52,668 nt of DNA, from NCBI GenBank assembly GCA_029059055.1, contig JAIDWS010000034.1, positions 20,249-72,916 of the forward strand, read 5' to 3'. The notes beneath the pieces are model-generated. The model made no database searches and was not told where the DNA came from. It saw nothing but the letters and a program-made list of their open reading frames with translations. Every line of letters starts with the position of its first letter. Within the stretch, counting starts at the first letter, position 1. The stretch is from Alphaproteobacteria bacterium. Its GTDB lineage: Bacteria; Pseudomonadota; Alphaproteobacteria; Rs-D84. A program made the translations under genes and the position numbers. Positions 1 through 8,215 of this stretch are shown one piece after another.

Positions 1-272
1 GTGAACCTTGCCGCTTTCCTGGATTGCCGCGGTCGTTTCACTCCCTCGCAATGACAATGGGGACGCAGCGCCTGGCTCATTATCTCTCTTGTCATTGCGA
101 GCGAAGTGAAGCAATCCAGTAAATAGTGAACCTTGCCGCTTTCCTGGATTGCCGCGGTCGTTTCACTCCCTCGCAATGACAATGGGGACGCAGCGCCTGG
201 CTTTGTGTCTTGCCTGCTTCATCACACTTGTCATTGCGAGCAAGCGTAGCGCGCGTGGCAATCCAGTCAATA
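1..272. repeat. Dispersed inverted-repeat element, tandemly duplicated
   Basis: A 77-bp segment at 1-77 recurs without visible change at 126-202. Each copy carries an arm reading TGGATTGCC...CGCAATGACAA (20-57 and 145-182). Each is followed by the opposite arm, TTGTCATTGCGAG...CAATCCA (89-118 and 228-265), so the region holds two head-to-tail hairpin-forming units. The same arms recur at 37964-38073. No coding potential is seen. It resembles REP/MITE-like intergenic repeats; the assignment is by pattern only. Confidence 0.8.
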
Positions 273-305
273 AAAGCGCCCGCCGAACGGCGGGGCACAA
301 AACAA

Positions 306-332
306 AAAATCCCGCCGGTTGGCGGGATTTTT
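306..332 (-). terminator. Intrinsic terminator of rlpA
   Basis: The stem AAATCCCGCC/GGCGGGATTT with a GGTT loop lies directly after the rlpA stop. On the minus strand it is followed by a T-rich run. Confidence 0.85.
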
Positions 333-336
333 CAAA

Positions 337-1209
337 TTAAATGCTGTCAGCATTGACCCAGCGACCGTTCTTTAACAGACCCGGTGCCATGCCTTCGTTA
401 CTGCGCAGGGCGTCAATCACACTGCGGGCCTTGGCCGCGTCCAGACCGACAATACGTACTTTGTACATATCCCCTTCCTTGACCACGGTGGCGTCGCCAT
501 ATGTGCGCATTCTGGCCGCCAATGCGTCCGCGCTGTCTTCGGCATAGAACGCCGCCAACTGAACGCTGTATTCGCCGCCCGATGTCGCAACCGGTTCAAC
601 CGTTACCGGGGTTGTCGTTGTCACTGTTTCGGTGACAGAATATGTCGTGGTCGCGCCCAATGTCGCGTTTTTCACCGCGATGGTCTGTTCCGGCAAAACC
701 TGAACCTGGACCTTGGACTGGCCGGTCATGCCGATTTTGCGGGCGGCCGCCGGGGACAAATCCATAATGCGGGTGTTAACAAACGGACCACGGTTGTTCA
801 CGCGAACAATGACAGAACTGCCGTTGTCCAAATTGGTGACGCGCGCGATTGTCGGCAACGGCAAAGTCTTGCTGGTGGCGACCATCTGGTTGATGTCAAA
901 TGTTTCACCATTGCTGGTTTTCGAACCGTTCAATTCGGACGGAATAATGCCCGCGATGCCGGTCTGGTTGTATGTCAAATCTTCGACCGGGATGTACTGA
1001 ACATCTTCGACCTTGTACGCGCTGCCGATATAATATTTCGGGGCGGCGGCCAACAAATATGTGTTATTTAATGTTTGATCTTCGCCGGTGACCAATACTT
1101 CTTCGCCAAAACCATCCGAACCGTAATCCGACCCAGACGGCTGGCCCGACGGGTTTGTACACGCTGCGACCAATGCGGTCAGCACAGCCAATGAAACAAT
1201 TTTCTTCAT
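337..1209 (-). CDS. rlpA: RlpA-like septal lipoprotein with DPBB and SPOR domains
   Basis: A 290-residue lipoprotein precursor with lipobox VAAC and acylated Cys17. A double-psi beta-barrel spans about residues 75-172, followed by a Thr-rich linker and a C-terminal SPOR domain (about 213-285) that normally binds denuded septal glycan. The family acts in cell separation, and active members are lytic transglycosylases. Unusually, the usual TAAH motif reads ATS (Ser113) and NDRGP reads NNRGP (Asn139). Both positions linked to catalysis are therefore replaced, and this copy may bind rather than cut. The start is supported by AAGGAG 6-7 nt upstream. It is followed by a terminator and preceded by murJ on the same strand. 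Confidence 0.9.
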   Translation of the reverse strand: MKKIVSLAVLTALVAACTNPSGQPSGSDYGSDGFGEEVLVTGEDQTLNNTYLLAAAPKYYIGSAYKVEDVQYIPVEDLTYNQTGIAGIIPSELNGSKTSNGETFDINQMVATSKTLPLPTIARVTNLDNGSSVIVRVNNRGPFVNTRIMDLSPAAARKIGMTGQSKVQVQVLPEQTIAVKNATLGATTTYSVTETVTTTTPVTVEPVATSGGEYSVQLAAFYAEDSADALAARMRTYGDATVVKEGDMYKVRIVGLDAAKARSVIDALRSNEGMAPGLLKNGRWVNADSI

Positions 1210-1277
1210 GTGGGACTCCTTACATTCTTAATATTGATTTTATCATAAAAAAATCCCACATTCAACTGTATTTTATG

Positions 1278-2738
1278 TCAGATTTTCCGGTCGATAACCC
1301 ATGCCGCCGGCAGATATATTGCCCCGTATCCCGCAATCGCAATCCCCAACATCCAAATACTGGTGACCGGGACAAAACATAATCCAACCCCCAGGCCCGC
1401 CGCCAGCGCACCAAACGCCACCACCGCACGAATTGTCCGCCGGTCCGCCCGGAATAAATCACGCCGACGGCACGCACGCCCCAACAGATAATTTTTCAAA
1501 TATCCGCTGACCACGATGCCGACCGGAATCGCCAAATATCCCACCAACGGAAACGCCGCCACATAAATCAGTGCCGCCACCCCCAATGATATCATACTGG
1601 TGCGGACCGGGGTCCGAACATCCTGGGCCGCGTACAGTGTTTTACTGTACACCTGGCTGACCAACATGGCGGGTAAAACGAACACCTGAATCATAATGGC
1701 GGTTGCGACCGCATGGGTGGATTCGGCGGTCCATGCGCCGTATTCAAACAAATACCGGATAATCGGTTCGGCCAGCACAAACAGCCCCGCCACACACGGC
1801 AGTATCAGCATCAATGATTTGCGCAGCGATGAATTCTGTTGAATATGAACACTGCGCAGGTTTTTATCCGCCAACGCGTTGGATATTGACGACATTAATA
1901 CTGTCCCGACGGCCAACCCAATCATCGCAAAGGGCAACTGTACAATGCGGTCGGAATAATACAGCCATGACACAGCGCCGCTTTGGTAACTGGCGACCAA
2001 TGTGCCGACAATAATCGTGATTTGATAAAACCCACTGCCGACAATACTGATGGTCAAACGCCGAAACAGGCTTTTTATCCCCGGCGTCCATTTTGGCACC
2101 ACCAAATGCAATCCGAAATGACGCCGCCGTATCCGCCCCAGTAACACCAGACACTGAATCACGCCCGACAACACCACCGTCGCCGCCATGACATACAAAA
2201 TAATCCCATCGGCATAAAATGGCGCCGCCGCCAGTGCGGCAATCAGCATAATATTCAGCAGCACCGGCATAAACGCCGCCAACAAAAATCGTGAATGCGC
2301 ATTTAATATCGCCGACAAAAACGCCGCCCCGCACACAAAAATGACATAGAAAAACATAATGCGGGAAATCTGGACGGTCAGCTGCATCTTGCCCGGGTCA
2401 TCGGCAAACCCCGGTGCCAGTACCCAAATCACCAGTGGCATACAGATTTCAAACACCAGCGTTATCCCCAGCAACGCAACCATCAACCAAGAAAAGACGT
2501 TTTTCGCGAACGCGTCGTCTTTCTTTAAATCCGTGTACATGGGGATAAAGATGGCGGACAGTGCGCCTTCGCCCAGTAAATCGCGGAATAAATTCGGTAA
2601 CTTGAACGCCGCCAGAAACACGTCCGACAACCGCCCCGCCCCCAGATATCGCGCAATCAGCATGTCGCGAATAAATCCGAATATACGACTGATGCCGGTC
2701 ATGGCACCAACCCCGAAAATATGTTTGCCTAGTTTCAT
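1278..2738 (-). CDS. murJ: Lipid II flippase MurJ (MviN family)
   Basis: A 486-residue polytopic inner-membrane protein of the MOP superfamily. It flips lipid II across the membrane for peptidoglycan synthesis. The N terminus has the family signature (ISRIFGFIRD, ARYLGAG, SDVFLAAFKLPNLFRDLLGEGA), and about 14 hydrophobic segments follow through to residue 480. Length is slightly below the usual 500-530. The ATG has no Shine-Dalgarno. TATAAT lies 7 nt upstream (2746-2751 on the minus strand) with TTGATT 18 bp further, so the mRNA is probably leaderless. It is divergent from bamD and upstream of rlpA in the same direction. Confidence 0.95.
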   Translation of the reverse strand: MKLGKHIFGVGAMTGISRIFGFIRDMLIARYLGAGRLSDVFLAAFKLPNLFRDLLGEGALSAIFIPMYTDLKKDDAFAKNVFSWLMVALLGITLVFEICMPLVIWVLAPGFADDPGKMQLTVQISRIMFFYVIFVCGAAFLSAILNAHSRFLLAAFMPVLLNIMLIAALAAAPFYADGIILYVMAATVVLSGVIQCLVLLGRIRRRHFGLHLVVPKWTPGIKSLFRRLTISIVGSGFYQITIIVGTLVASYQSGAVSWLYYSDRIVQLPFAMIGLAVGTVLMSSISNALADKNLRSVHIQQNSSLRKSLMLILPCVAGLFVLAEPIIRYLFEYGAWTAESTHAVATAIMIQVFVLPAMLVSQVYSKTLYAAQDVRTPVRTSMISLGVAALIYVAAFPLVGYLAIPVGIVVSGYLKNYLLGRACRRRDLFRADRRTIRAVVAFGALAAGLGVGLCFVPVTSIWMLGIAIAGYGAIYLPAAWVIDRKI

Positions 2739-2775
2739 GGTTTCGATTATACTCTGGTTTGAAAGATAAAATCAA
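2725..2775. promoter_or_regulatory. Overlapping divergent promoters of murJ and bamD
   Basis: Plus strand: TTGCCT (2725-2730), N17, TATACT (2748-2753), driving bamD. Minus strand: TTGATT (2770-2775), N18, TATAAT (2746-2751), driving murJ. The two -10 boxes overlap, so polymerases should compete for the site. Confidence 0.65.
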
Positions 2776-2790
2776 GGCAGGAATAAACAC

Positions 2791-3537
2791 ATGAAAAAAG
2801 TATTTGCAATCTTGGGGGCGATGGCCGTACTGGCCGCGTGCGCCGGGTCCAAAGACACCGTTGTCCCGGACCAGACTTTGCCGGAATTATATGCAAACGC
2901 ATATGCGGAATTTAACAAAGAACATTATGAAACCGCCGCCACAGATTTCTTGGCGGTCGAAACCCAATATCCGGCCAGTCCCTGGGCCGCGGACGCATTG
3001 GTAATGGCCGCGTATTCCCAATATCTGGACAAAGATTTTGCCGGCGCCATCTTGGCCGCCGACCGGTTTATGCGATTCCACCCCGGACATGCGGATGTGC
3101 CGTATATCTTGTACCTGCGCGGGATGTGTTATTATCGCCAGGTCAGCGATGTGCGCCGCGAACCGGGCATGTCGGCGTACGCATTGCAACAATTTGAACA
3201 GCTGGTCGAACGATTCCCCCGTTCGGAATACGCGGAAAACGCAAAAAATAAAATCGCCATTTTGAAAAACTATATCGCGGGCAAAGTCATGTATGCCGCC
3301 CGCACAGACATGGCACGTGAAAACTGGCCCAGCGCGATTTCCCACCTGCAATCGGTGGTCACCGGCGCCCAGGAAACCGTCATGACACCAGAAGCCATGT
3401 TTCGCTTAACAGAATGCTATACCGCAATCGGATTGCCGGCCCAGGCATCCGGATATGCCGAAATGTTGCGCACCAATTTCCCAGATAACGAATGGACGAA
3501 AAAATTGGACGCCCCAACCAGCATTTGCGACAAATAA
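2791..3537 (+). CDS. bamD: Outer membrane assembly lipoprotein BamD
   Basis: A 248-residue lipoprotein with signal peptide and lipobox LAAC (Cys17). Tetratricopeptide repeats follow. The segments YANAYAEFNKEHYETAA and YLRGMCYYRQVSDV, then the long helix with FEQLVERFPRSEYAENAKNKI, match BamD/ComL. BamD is the essential periplasmic scaffold of the BAM complex that inserts beta-barrels. Several barrels sit nearby (3972-5138, 21827-22804, 51050-51688). AGGA precedes the ATG by about 10 nt. A terminator begins inside the stop codon, so the gene is probably monocistronic. Confidence 0.93.
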   Translation: MKKVFAILGAMAVLAACAGSKDTVVPDQTLPELYANAYAEFNKEHYETAATDFLAVETQYPASPWAADALVMAAYSQYLDKDFAGAILAADRFMRFHPGHADVPYILYLRGMCYYRQVSDVRREPGMSAYALQQFEQLVERFPRSEYAENAKNKIAILKNYIAGKVMYAARTDMARENWPSAISHLQSVVTGAQETVMTPEAMFRLTECYTAIGLPAQASGYAEMLRTNFPDNEWTKKLDAPTSICDK

Positions 3538-3561
3538 AAATCCCCCGCCGGGGGATTTTTT
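3536..3561 (+). terminator. Intrinsic terminator of bamD
   Basis: AAAAATCCCCC, loop GCC, GGGGGATTTTTT. It starts within the TAA stop codon. Confidence 0.9.
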
Positions 3562-3597
3562 CTGGACACGGCCATAACACACGCTATGATGGGACGT

Positions 3598-3975
3598 ATG
3601 AAACAACTGACCGACCATGATATTGAACAGATGGGGAACACCGAATTTATCCCCGACGTTCGCGCCACCGTGCGCAGCGTGCGCGCAAATTTGCGCCTGG
3701 GGCAATTAATTCCGACGGAAACGCCCCACACACCACGATTTGCGCGGCTGGATTTGCATCATAATACAGAAGAACAGGCCTGGGCCAGAATCAATGAATT
3801 GGCCGACCGCGGCGTACGCGACGCCCAAATTATCACCGGCGCCAGTGGTATATTAAAAATCAAATTCCAGCAATGGGCCACCGCCAGTACTTTGGCCGAT
3901 AAAATCATATCTTGGGCACCGGTGAACAACGGCAGCTTTGTCGTCAAATTCCGGCGCCAACACACCACAAATTAA
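3598..3975 (+). CDS. Smr-domain (MutS2 C-terminal type) nuclease-like protein
   Basis: 125 residues with a charged N-terminal arm, then an Smr domain. Family hallmarks are LDLHHNTEEQAW near the middle (the usual DLHG with His for Gly), RDAQIITGASG (the usual ITGKG loop) and a terminal VVKFRR strand. Stand-alone Smr proteins are DNA/RNA nickases or nucleases in repair and ribosome rescue; the role here is unknown. ATG 3598 is preferred over 3586 because TATGAT (3585-3590) overlaps the latter and lies 7 nt before the former. The stop interlocks with the convergent barrel gene (TTA/TAA overlap at 3972-3975). Confidence 0.85.
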   Translation: MKQLTDHDIEQMGNTEFIPDVRATVRSVRANLRLGQLIPTETPHTPRFARLDLHHNTEEQAWARINELADRGVRDAQIITGASGILKIKFQQWATASTLADKIISWAPVNNGSFVVKFRRQHTTN

Positions 3976-5138
3976 AACGAAATTTTCAAATTAACATGCC
4001 CGCTGTGCGATGTGTAATCGCGACGCATATCCAATTGATATTCCAATCCAACAGAAAACATCGGCGCATACATACGCAATCCCAAACCGCCATTAAATGC
4101 CGCGCGACCGGGGGATTCGACCGGCATATCGTAACCTTGGCCACTTAATACATAAACGCGCACAGCATCATTTCCATGGCGCAGCGCGTCGTACGAACCG
4201 CCCACATGCAATGTCGGGCGCAACCGATAATCCGTCCCGACAAATTCATACCCGACCGTCACACCGGCCATGCCGGTAATCGTGTTAAAGAACCATTTTT
4301 CAAATGCCTGGGCGGCGGCATCAATGTGTTTGTCCGACCGGATATAAGTATACCGCGCACCGACCGACGGCGTCATACTGAACCGGCCACGCATTATCTG
4401 AACGCCGCCATCAATTTGCCCCGCCGCGTATTCGGTGTCAAAATCACCACTGTCCACAATGCCGGCCACGGTTTTATCATTGGCCCAGCGTGTTTTGCCC
4501 CCCATCACCGCCGCATTCATAAACAGCCCCCCGGCCCCCAGATATCGGGCCGACAATGTCAATCCGTTACTGACCGCGTCGGTATAAATACGTCCATGGT
4601 GCGTGTCGGTCATGCTGCGCGTGTATCCAATGCCCAGGGCGACGCCTTCGCTGACATATGTGTGGGCATGAACACTGACGCCGGTGGTGTCGGTTCGAAA
4701 ATCACCGTTGTGACGTGAATCAAAATCATTCACCCCGCCAAAGACCGTGCCGTCAATGGTAAATATCTGGTGGGCGGGAACGCATTTTTCATCAACCCAA
4801 TCGCATCCTGTGCGTCGCCGCGGCAACGGTCCCGCCATCGCCCCCAGTGCCACAGAAATATGCCGGTCGGTTTCAAACAGAGTTATCGCCGTATCATTAT
4901 GACCGATAATCGACACCAAATCATAAAACGTGGCCAAATCAGAATTGTGCGCATCCGCCATCTGCGCGGCGATTGCCCCGCCCGGCCCCACATTTCCCAA
5001 GATTGTCGCCCATGCATCCGCCACCCCGACCAAATAATCCGGCCCACCACCATGCGCCGCCGACACACCAAACGGCGTACGCGCCGCATGGGCAGCACCA
5101 CAGGACAACAATACGACAACAGGGAAAATATTTTTCAT
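3972..5138 (-). CDS. Autotransporter-like outer-membrane beta-barrel protein
   Basis: 388 residues with signal peptide MKNIFPVVVLLSCGAAHA. The long C-terminal half shows alternating amphipathic strands (GVALGIGYTRS, GLTLSARYLG, SMTPSVGARYTYI) and ends in the outer-membrane signature residue Phe (HVNLKISF). This fits an autotransporter-type barrel. The N-terminal 150 residues are a small passenger of unknown function with two cysteines (CDWVDEKC). Start 5138 is chosen for the signal peptide; a minus-strand TATAAT lies 18 nt before it. Ligand and function are unknown. Confidence 0.8.
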   Translation of the reverse strand: MKNIFPVVVLLSCGAAHAARTPFGVSAAHGGGPDYLVGVADAWATILGNVGPGGAIAAQMADAHNSDLATFYDLVSIIGHNDTAITLFETDRHISVALGAMAGPLPRRRTGCDWVDEKCVPAHQIFTIDGTVFGGVNDFDSRHNGDFRTDTTGVSVHAHTYVSEGVALGIGYTRSMTDTHHGRIYTDAVSNGLTLSARYLGAGGLFMNAAVMGGKTRWANDKTVAGIVDSGDFDTEYAAGQIDGGVQIMRGRFSMTPSVGARYTYIRSDKHIDAAAQAFEKWFFNTITGMAGVTVGYEFVGTDYRLRPTLHVGGSYDALRHGNDAVRVYVLSGQGYDMPVESPGRAAFNGGLGLRMYAPMFSVGLEYQLDMRRDYTSHSGHVNLKISF

Positions 5139-5203
5139 GACGCGCCTTGTTTTTTGATTATAATAAAATCCGATATACGAAAATTTAACAGGAACCATTT
5201 GCT

Positions 5204-6139
5204 ATGACCAAAGTCCAGACCGTTTATGACCATATCCGCCGCAATAATATCAAGACCATTGCACTGGTCTTGGGATTTCCATTAATCTTTGTCGCATTGA
5301 TATTTTTATTCGTCTGGATGGTCGCCCCCGCCGACCAGGCATTAAACACCACCATATCCGTCGCCATCCCCACGTTTATCGCATGCTTTATTTGGTTGGG
5401 GATATCGTGGGCGTTCGGGGATTCCATGATGCTGTCGTCGGCGCACGCCCATGAAATACACGATGACAATCCCGAATATCGCCAAATCTTTCGCCGTGTG
5501 GAAAACGTCGCATTGGCCGCGGGATTGCCGACACCACGGGTATATATCATTGATGATGACGGGATGAACGCATTTGCCACCGGGCGCAGCCCCCGCGACG
5601 CATCGGTCGCATTAACGCGCGGCATTATCAACGAATTGGATGGTCCGGAATTGGACGGGGTTATCGCCCATGAAATGGCCCATATCGGTAATCGCGACAT
5701 CCGATTGGACATGTTGCTGGTCACGGGCGTGGGCGTGACGGTATTTGCGGCGGACTTTATTTTACGCGCCATGATGGCGTCCAATAATAATCGCAGCCAG
5801 AACGACAAAAACAATGGTGCCGCCATTTTGATGATGGTGTGGTTGGCATTTATGGTATTTAATTGGATTATCACACCGATTTTGCGCATGGCGGTATCCC
5901 GCAATCGTGAATATGCGGCCGACGCCACCGGCGCCCAGATTACGCGCAACCCGCGCGCGTTGGCGTCGGCATTGGCCAAGATTACCAAAAACGCCCATGT
6001 GGCATGTCTGGCAAAGCAAAAATCGATGCACGCGGCATGTATCAGCAATCCCGGTGGCATGCGTGAATTTATGGGCGATTTGCTGGCCACACATCCACCG
6101 GTCGAACGTCGCATTGAACGTCTGGAATCAATGGCATAA
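5204..6139 (+). CDS. htpX: M48 membrane metalloprotease HtpX
   Basis: 311 residues. Two N-terminal and two central transmembrane segments flank the zinc motif HEMAH (156-160). The third ligand is Glu236 in SRNREYAADATGA, characteristic of HtpX. The enzyme degrades damaged inner-membrane proteins on the cytosolic side, together with FtsH, which is also encoded in this window. ACAGGA precedes the start by about 12 nt. tdk follows after 20 nt and is probably co-transcribed. The gene is divergent from the barrel gene, with a TATAAT-rich intergenic region. Confidence 0.92.
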   Translation: MTKVQTVYDHIRRNNIKTIALVLGFPLIFVALIFLFVWMVAPADQALNTTISVAIPTFIACFIWLGISWAFGDSMMLSSAHAHEIHDDNPEYRQIFRRVENVALAAGLPTPRVYIIDDDGMNAFATGRSPRDASVALTRGIINELDGPELDGVIAHEMAHIGNRDIRLDMLLVTGVGVTVFAADFILRAMMASNNNRSQNDKNNGAAILMMVWLAFMVFNWIITPILRMAVSRNREYAADATGAQITRNPRALASALAKITKNAHVACLAKQKSMHAACISNPGGMREFMGDLLATHPPVERRIERLESMA

Positions 6140-6159
6140 AAATCAAAGGATACACATCA

Positions 6160-6744
6160 ATGGCAAACCTGCACTTTCATTACGGAACCATGGGGTCGTC
6201 AAAATCGGCCCAACTGTTGATTAACGCATACAACCAAAACAAAAACGGGAACAAAACGGAAATATTAAAGCCCCAAACCGACACCCGTTTCAGCACCGAC
6301 CACGTGGATTCACGTATCGGCGGATTATCGGCACCGGCGACCGCATTGGCAAATTTAAATCAATACTGGCCCGCCACCGACACAAAAATGATACTGATTG
6401 ATGAAATCCAGTTCTTTGCACCATCGGACATTGACCGATTGGTCCGGATTGCAGATACAACACCGGTTATTGTCATGTGCTATGGATTAATGGTGGACAG
6501 TAACGAACAAATGTTCCCGGCATCACGCCGATTAATCGAAGTCGGCGCCAAACTGCACCGCATGGAATCGACATGCCAAATGCCGGGTTGCATGCGTCTG
6601 GCGACGCATCATTTGCGGTTTGATGCATCGGGGGCTGTGATTCGGGATGGCGACCAAATCTGTGTGGGCGATACCGCATTTAAATCGGTCTGTCGCCAGC
6701 ATTTTAATGCGATTTATCACAAATGGCATGCCCATACGAAATAA
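6160..6744 (+). CDS. tdk: Thymidine kinase (type II)
   Basis: 194 residues. Tdk phosphorylates thymidine in nucleotide salvage. The DEIQF motif (LIDEIQFF) and the C-terminal lasso with zinc cysteines (CQMPGC and the VCRQH pair) are present. The P-loop reads GTMGSSKS. The Gly normally before the Lys (as in AGKS/SGKT) is Ser, an uncommon substitution worth checking. Start is supported by CAAAGGA. It probably sits in an operon after htpX and is followed by tRNA-Arg. Confidence 0.92.
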   Translation: MANLHFHYGTMGSSKSAQLLINAYNQNKNGNKTEILKPQTDTRFSTDHVDSRIGGLSAPATALANLNQYWPATDTKMILIDEIQFFAPSDIDRLVRIADTTPVIVMCYGLMVDSNEQMFPASRRLIEVGAKLHRMESTCQMPGCMRLATHHLRFDASGAVIRDGDQICVGDTAFKSVCRQHFNAIYHKWHAHTK

Positions 6745-6798
6745 ATCAAATATTTTCACTTGCAATCTGATTTATTTTGTATAGAATATAGAACCGTT

Positions 6799-6875
6799 GC
6801 GCCTATAGCTTAACTGGATAAAGCATCTGACTACGGATCAGAAGACTGAGGGTTCGAATCCTTCTGGGCGCGCCA
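6799..6875 (+). tRNA. tRNA-Arg (ACG anticodon)
   Basis: A full cloverleaf can be folded. The acceptor is GCGCCTA/TGGGCGC, the anticodon ACG is at 6833-6835 in loop CTACGGA, and the T-loop is TTCGAAT with stem GAGGG/CCTTC. CCA is encoded at 6873-6875. A promoter TTGCAA-N16-TAGAAT (6760-6787) lies upstream. Confidence 0.95.
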
Positions 6876-6887
6876 GTTAAATAAAAG

Positions 6888-6912
6888 AATGTCCCAACGG
6901 GGCATTTTTTTA
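6888..6912 (+). terminator. Terminator of tRNA-Arg
   Basis: AATGTCCC, loop AAC, GGGGCATT, followed by a run of seven T. Confidence 0.85.
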
Positions 6913-7345
6913 TTTAAACCCGTGAAACGGGATGGGTTCGAACCGTGGTTCGTCTGCGCAGTTGGCGAAAACAAGAGAAACGCAGTTTAAGCCATACGAG
7001 TGGAAAGGGACCCATCACGGCGCAACAGCGCCGTGATGGGAATTACAATCCGGCTGTCGCGCCAGAAATTCAACCGCCGTTTATCGGCGGTTTAATTTAT
7101 GTTGTGCGTACGGGATTTGAATCCGATACTGGGGTCGCCAAAACTTCATAATTGGGCAAGATTTTATTCCACAAACAAAATCAATAACATATTGAAAAAT
7201 CTTACTAAAAAATCAATTTTGCTTGCCGAATTTAATCGTACGGTTAAATTCAATGCAACTTTAACCCGAAAAACCGACCTGTGTCAAGGTGCTTTTACGC
7301 CGAATTTAACCGTAGGTTTTTATGCGTATACCACAAGGGTCGGGA
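6913..7345. other. Gene-free accessory stretch after tRNA-Arg with hairpins and palindromes
   Basis: No convincing gene. It holds a perfect 13-bp hairpin (arms 7011-7023 and 7028-7040, loop AACA) and a shorter one (AACCGCCG/CGGCGGTT, about 7070-7090). Around 7104-7137 a stretch reads GGGATTTGAATCC...TCGCCA and resembles a decayed tRNA 3' end. From 7150 the DNA becomes AT-rich. A 24-bp near-palindrome (7228-7251) has its half repeated at 7302-7314. This looks like an old integration boundary beside the tRNA. Confidence 0.6.
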
Positions 7346-7642
7346 ATGAGAAAAAAGGGATTATTATATCTTTGTAGTGGATGTATTGCGGCATTTACGT
7401 GCAACGTGACACATGGTGCAAAAATATGCAAAGTATACAGCTGTAATGTGGGATATTATGCTCTGGAATATTCTTGTCCCAGGTGCCCGTCGCTGGTGCG
7501 TGCCGACGGTAGTACGCAATATGGAACAACATCGGCGGCGGGGATGTCAGCTATTACTGCGTGCTATGTTCCGGCCGGCGTTAAGTATAAAGATGCCACC
7601 GGCCAGTTTGAATTCACATCAAACTGTAATTATTCACGATAA
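7346..7642 (+). CDS. Small secreted cysteine-rich protein
   Basis: 98 residues with an N-terminal hydrophobic signal. About ten cysteines in total include a CPRC-type pair (YSCPRCPS) and a C-terminal module CYVPAGVKYKDATG then FEFTSNCNY. A related module occurs in the broken gene at 9272-9883 (CYVGANTMGRDNYG then FEFTGN). Probably disulfide-bonded and exported; function unknown. ATG 7346 is chosen for the signal and for AAGGG 9 nt upstream. It begins an AT-rich accessory cluster with 7658-8215 and 8175-8966. Confidence 0.7.
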   Translation: MRKKGLLYLCSGCIAAFTCNVTHGAKICKVYSCNVGYYALEYSCPRCPSLVRADGSTQYGTTSAAGMSAITACYVPAGVKYKDATGQFEFTSNCNYSR

Positions 7643-7657
7643 AAAAAGGGGGCAGTA

Positions 7658-8215
7658 ATGGCAAAACAGATAAAAAGCTTTTGGCTAAAATTAACCGCCT
7701 GTTTTCTAACATTGTATTTTGCACCGCTTGGGCATTTTATAATATCTTTGTTTGGTATTCGCAGCACCGATGGCAAGGCCTATGCGGGAACGGTATATTG
7801 CGACAACAATGCTGCAACCAAGACGGAATGTCCGGGGCACAGTGGAAATGTGGCAGGTGGCGAGACAATTCGATGTACGTGTCTTACGAATTCGTCAATG
7901 GTTAATGACCTGGAATGCATCCCTGAAGATCGTAACGCCTGGACTCATGAATATGAAGCAGCGCATTTTAAAGAGAGTGGCTGCTATTTGTTAAACAGGT
8001 GTTCTCCAAACGGGTCAACACAAGACTGTAGTACTGCATCGCAATATTGTACCCAGACCTGTACAGGCGGTGTCTGGGGGGTAAAAGTATGGGGTAATTG
8101 CAAGGCGGGATATATAAAAATCAATGGTTCTTGTATCGCGGAATGTTCTATTTCTAATGGCAAAGGGTATGAATATGAAGAATCATCGTCTTCGTCGTCA
8201 TCTTCTGAAATCTAA
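7658..8215 (+). CDS. Secreted cysteine-rich protein with poly-Ser tail
   Basis: 185 residues with a hydrophobic N-terminal segment (about 8-34), then some 18 cysteines spaced like small disulfide modules (YCDN...ECPGH, CTCL, CYLLNRCSP, YCTQTCTGG). It ends with a run of eight serines. That tail is encoded where the next gene's start overlaps in another frame, so its composition is partly forced by the overlap. AGGGGG lies before the ATG. Function is not recognised; it is probably exported to the periplasm or surface. Confidence 0.65.
   Translation: MAKQIKSFWLKLTACFLTLYFAPLGHFIISLFGIRSTDGKAYAGTVYCDNNAATKTECPGHSGNVAGGETIRCTCLTNSSMVNDLECIPEDRNAWTHEYEAAHFKESGCYLLNRCSPNGSTQDCSTASQYCTQTCTGGVWGVKVWGNCKAGYIKINGSCIAECSISNGKGYEYEESSSSSSSSEI

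Noticed and set aside
5224..6114. 296-codon minus-strand frame inside htpX
   Set aside because: It mirrors htpX codons, lacks a start signal and its product has no domain.
7104..7137. A second complete tRNA
   Set aside because: Only a T-arm-like stretch and a CCA-like end are visible; no matching 5' half or anticodon arm could be folded.
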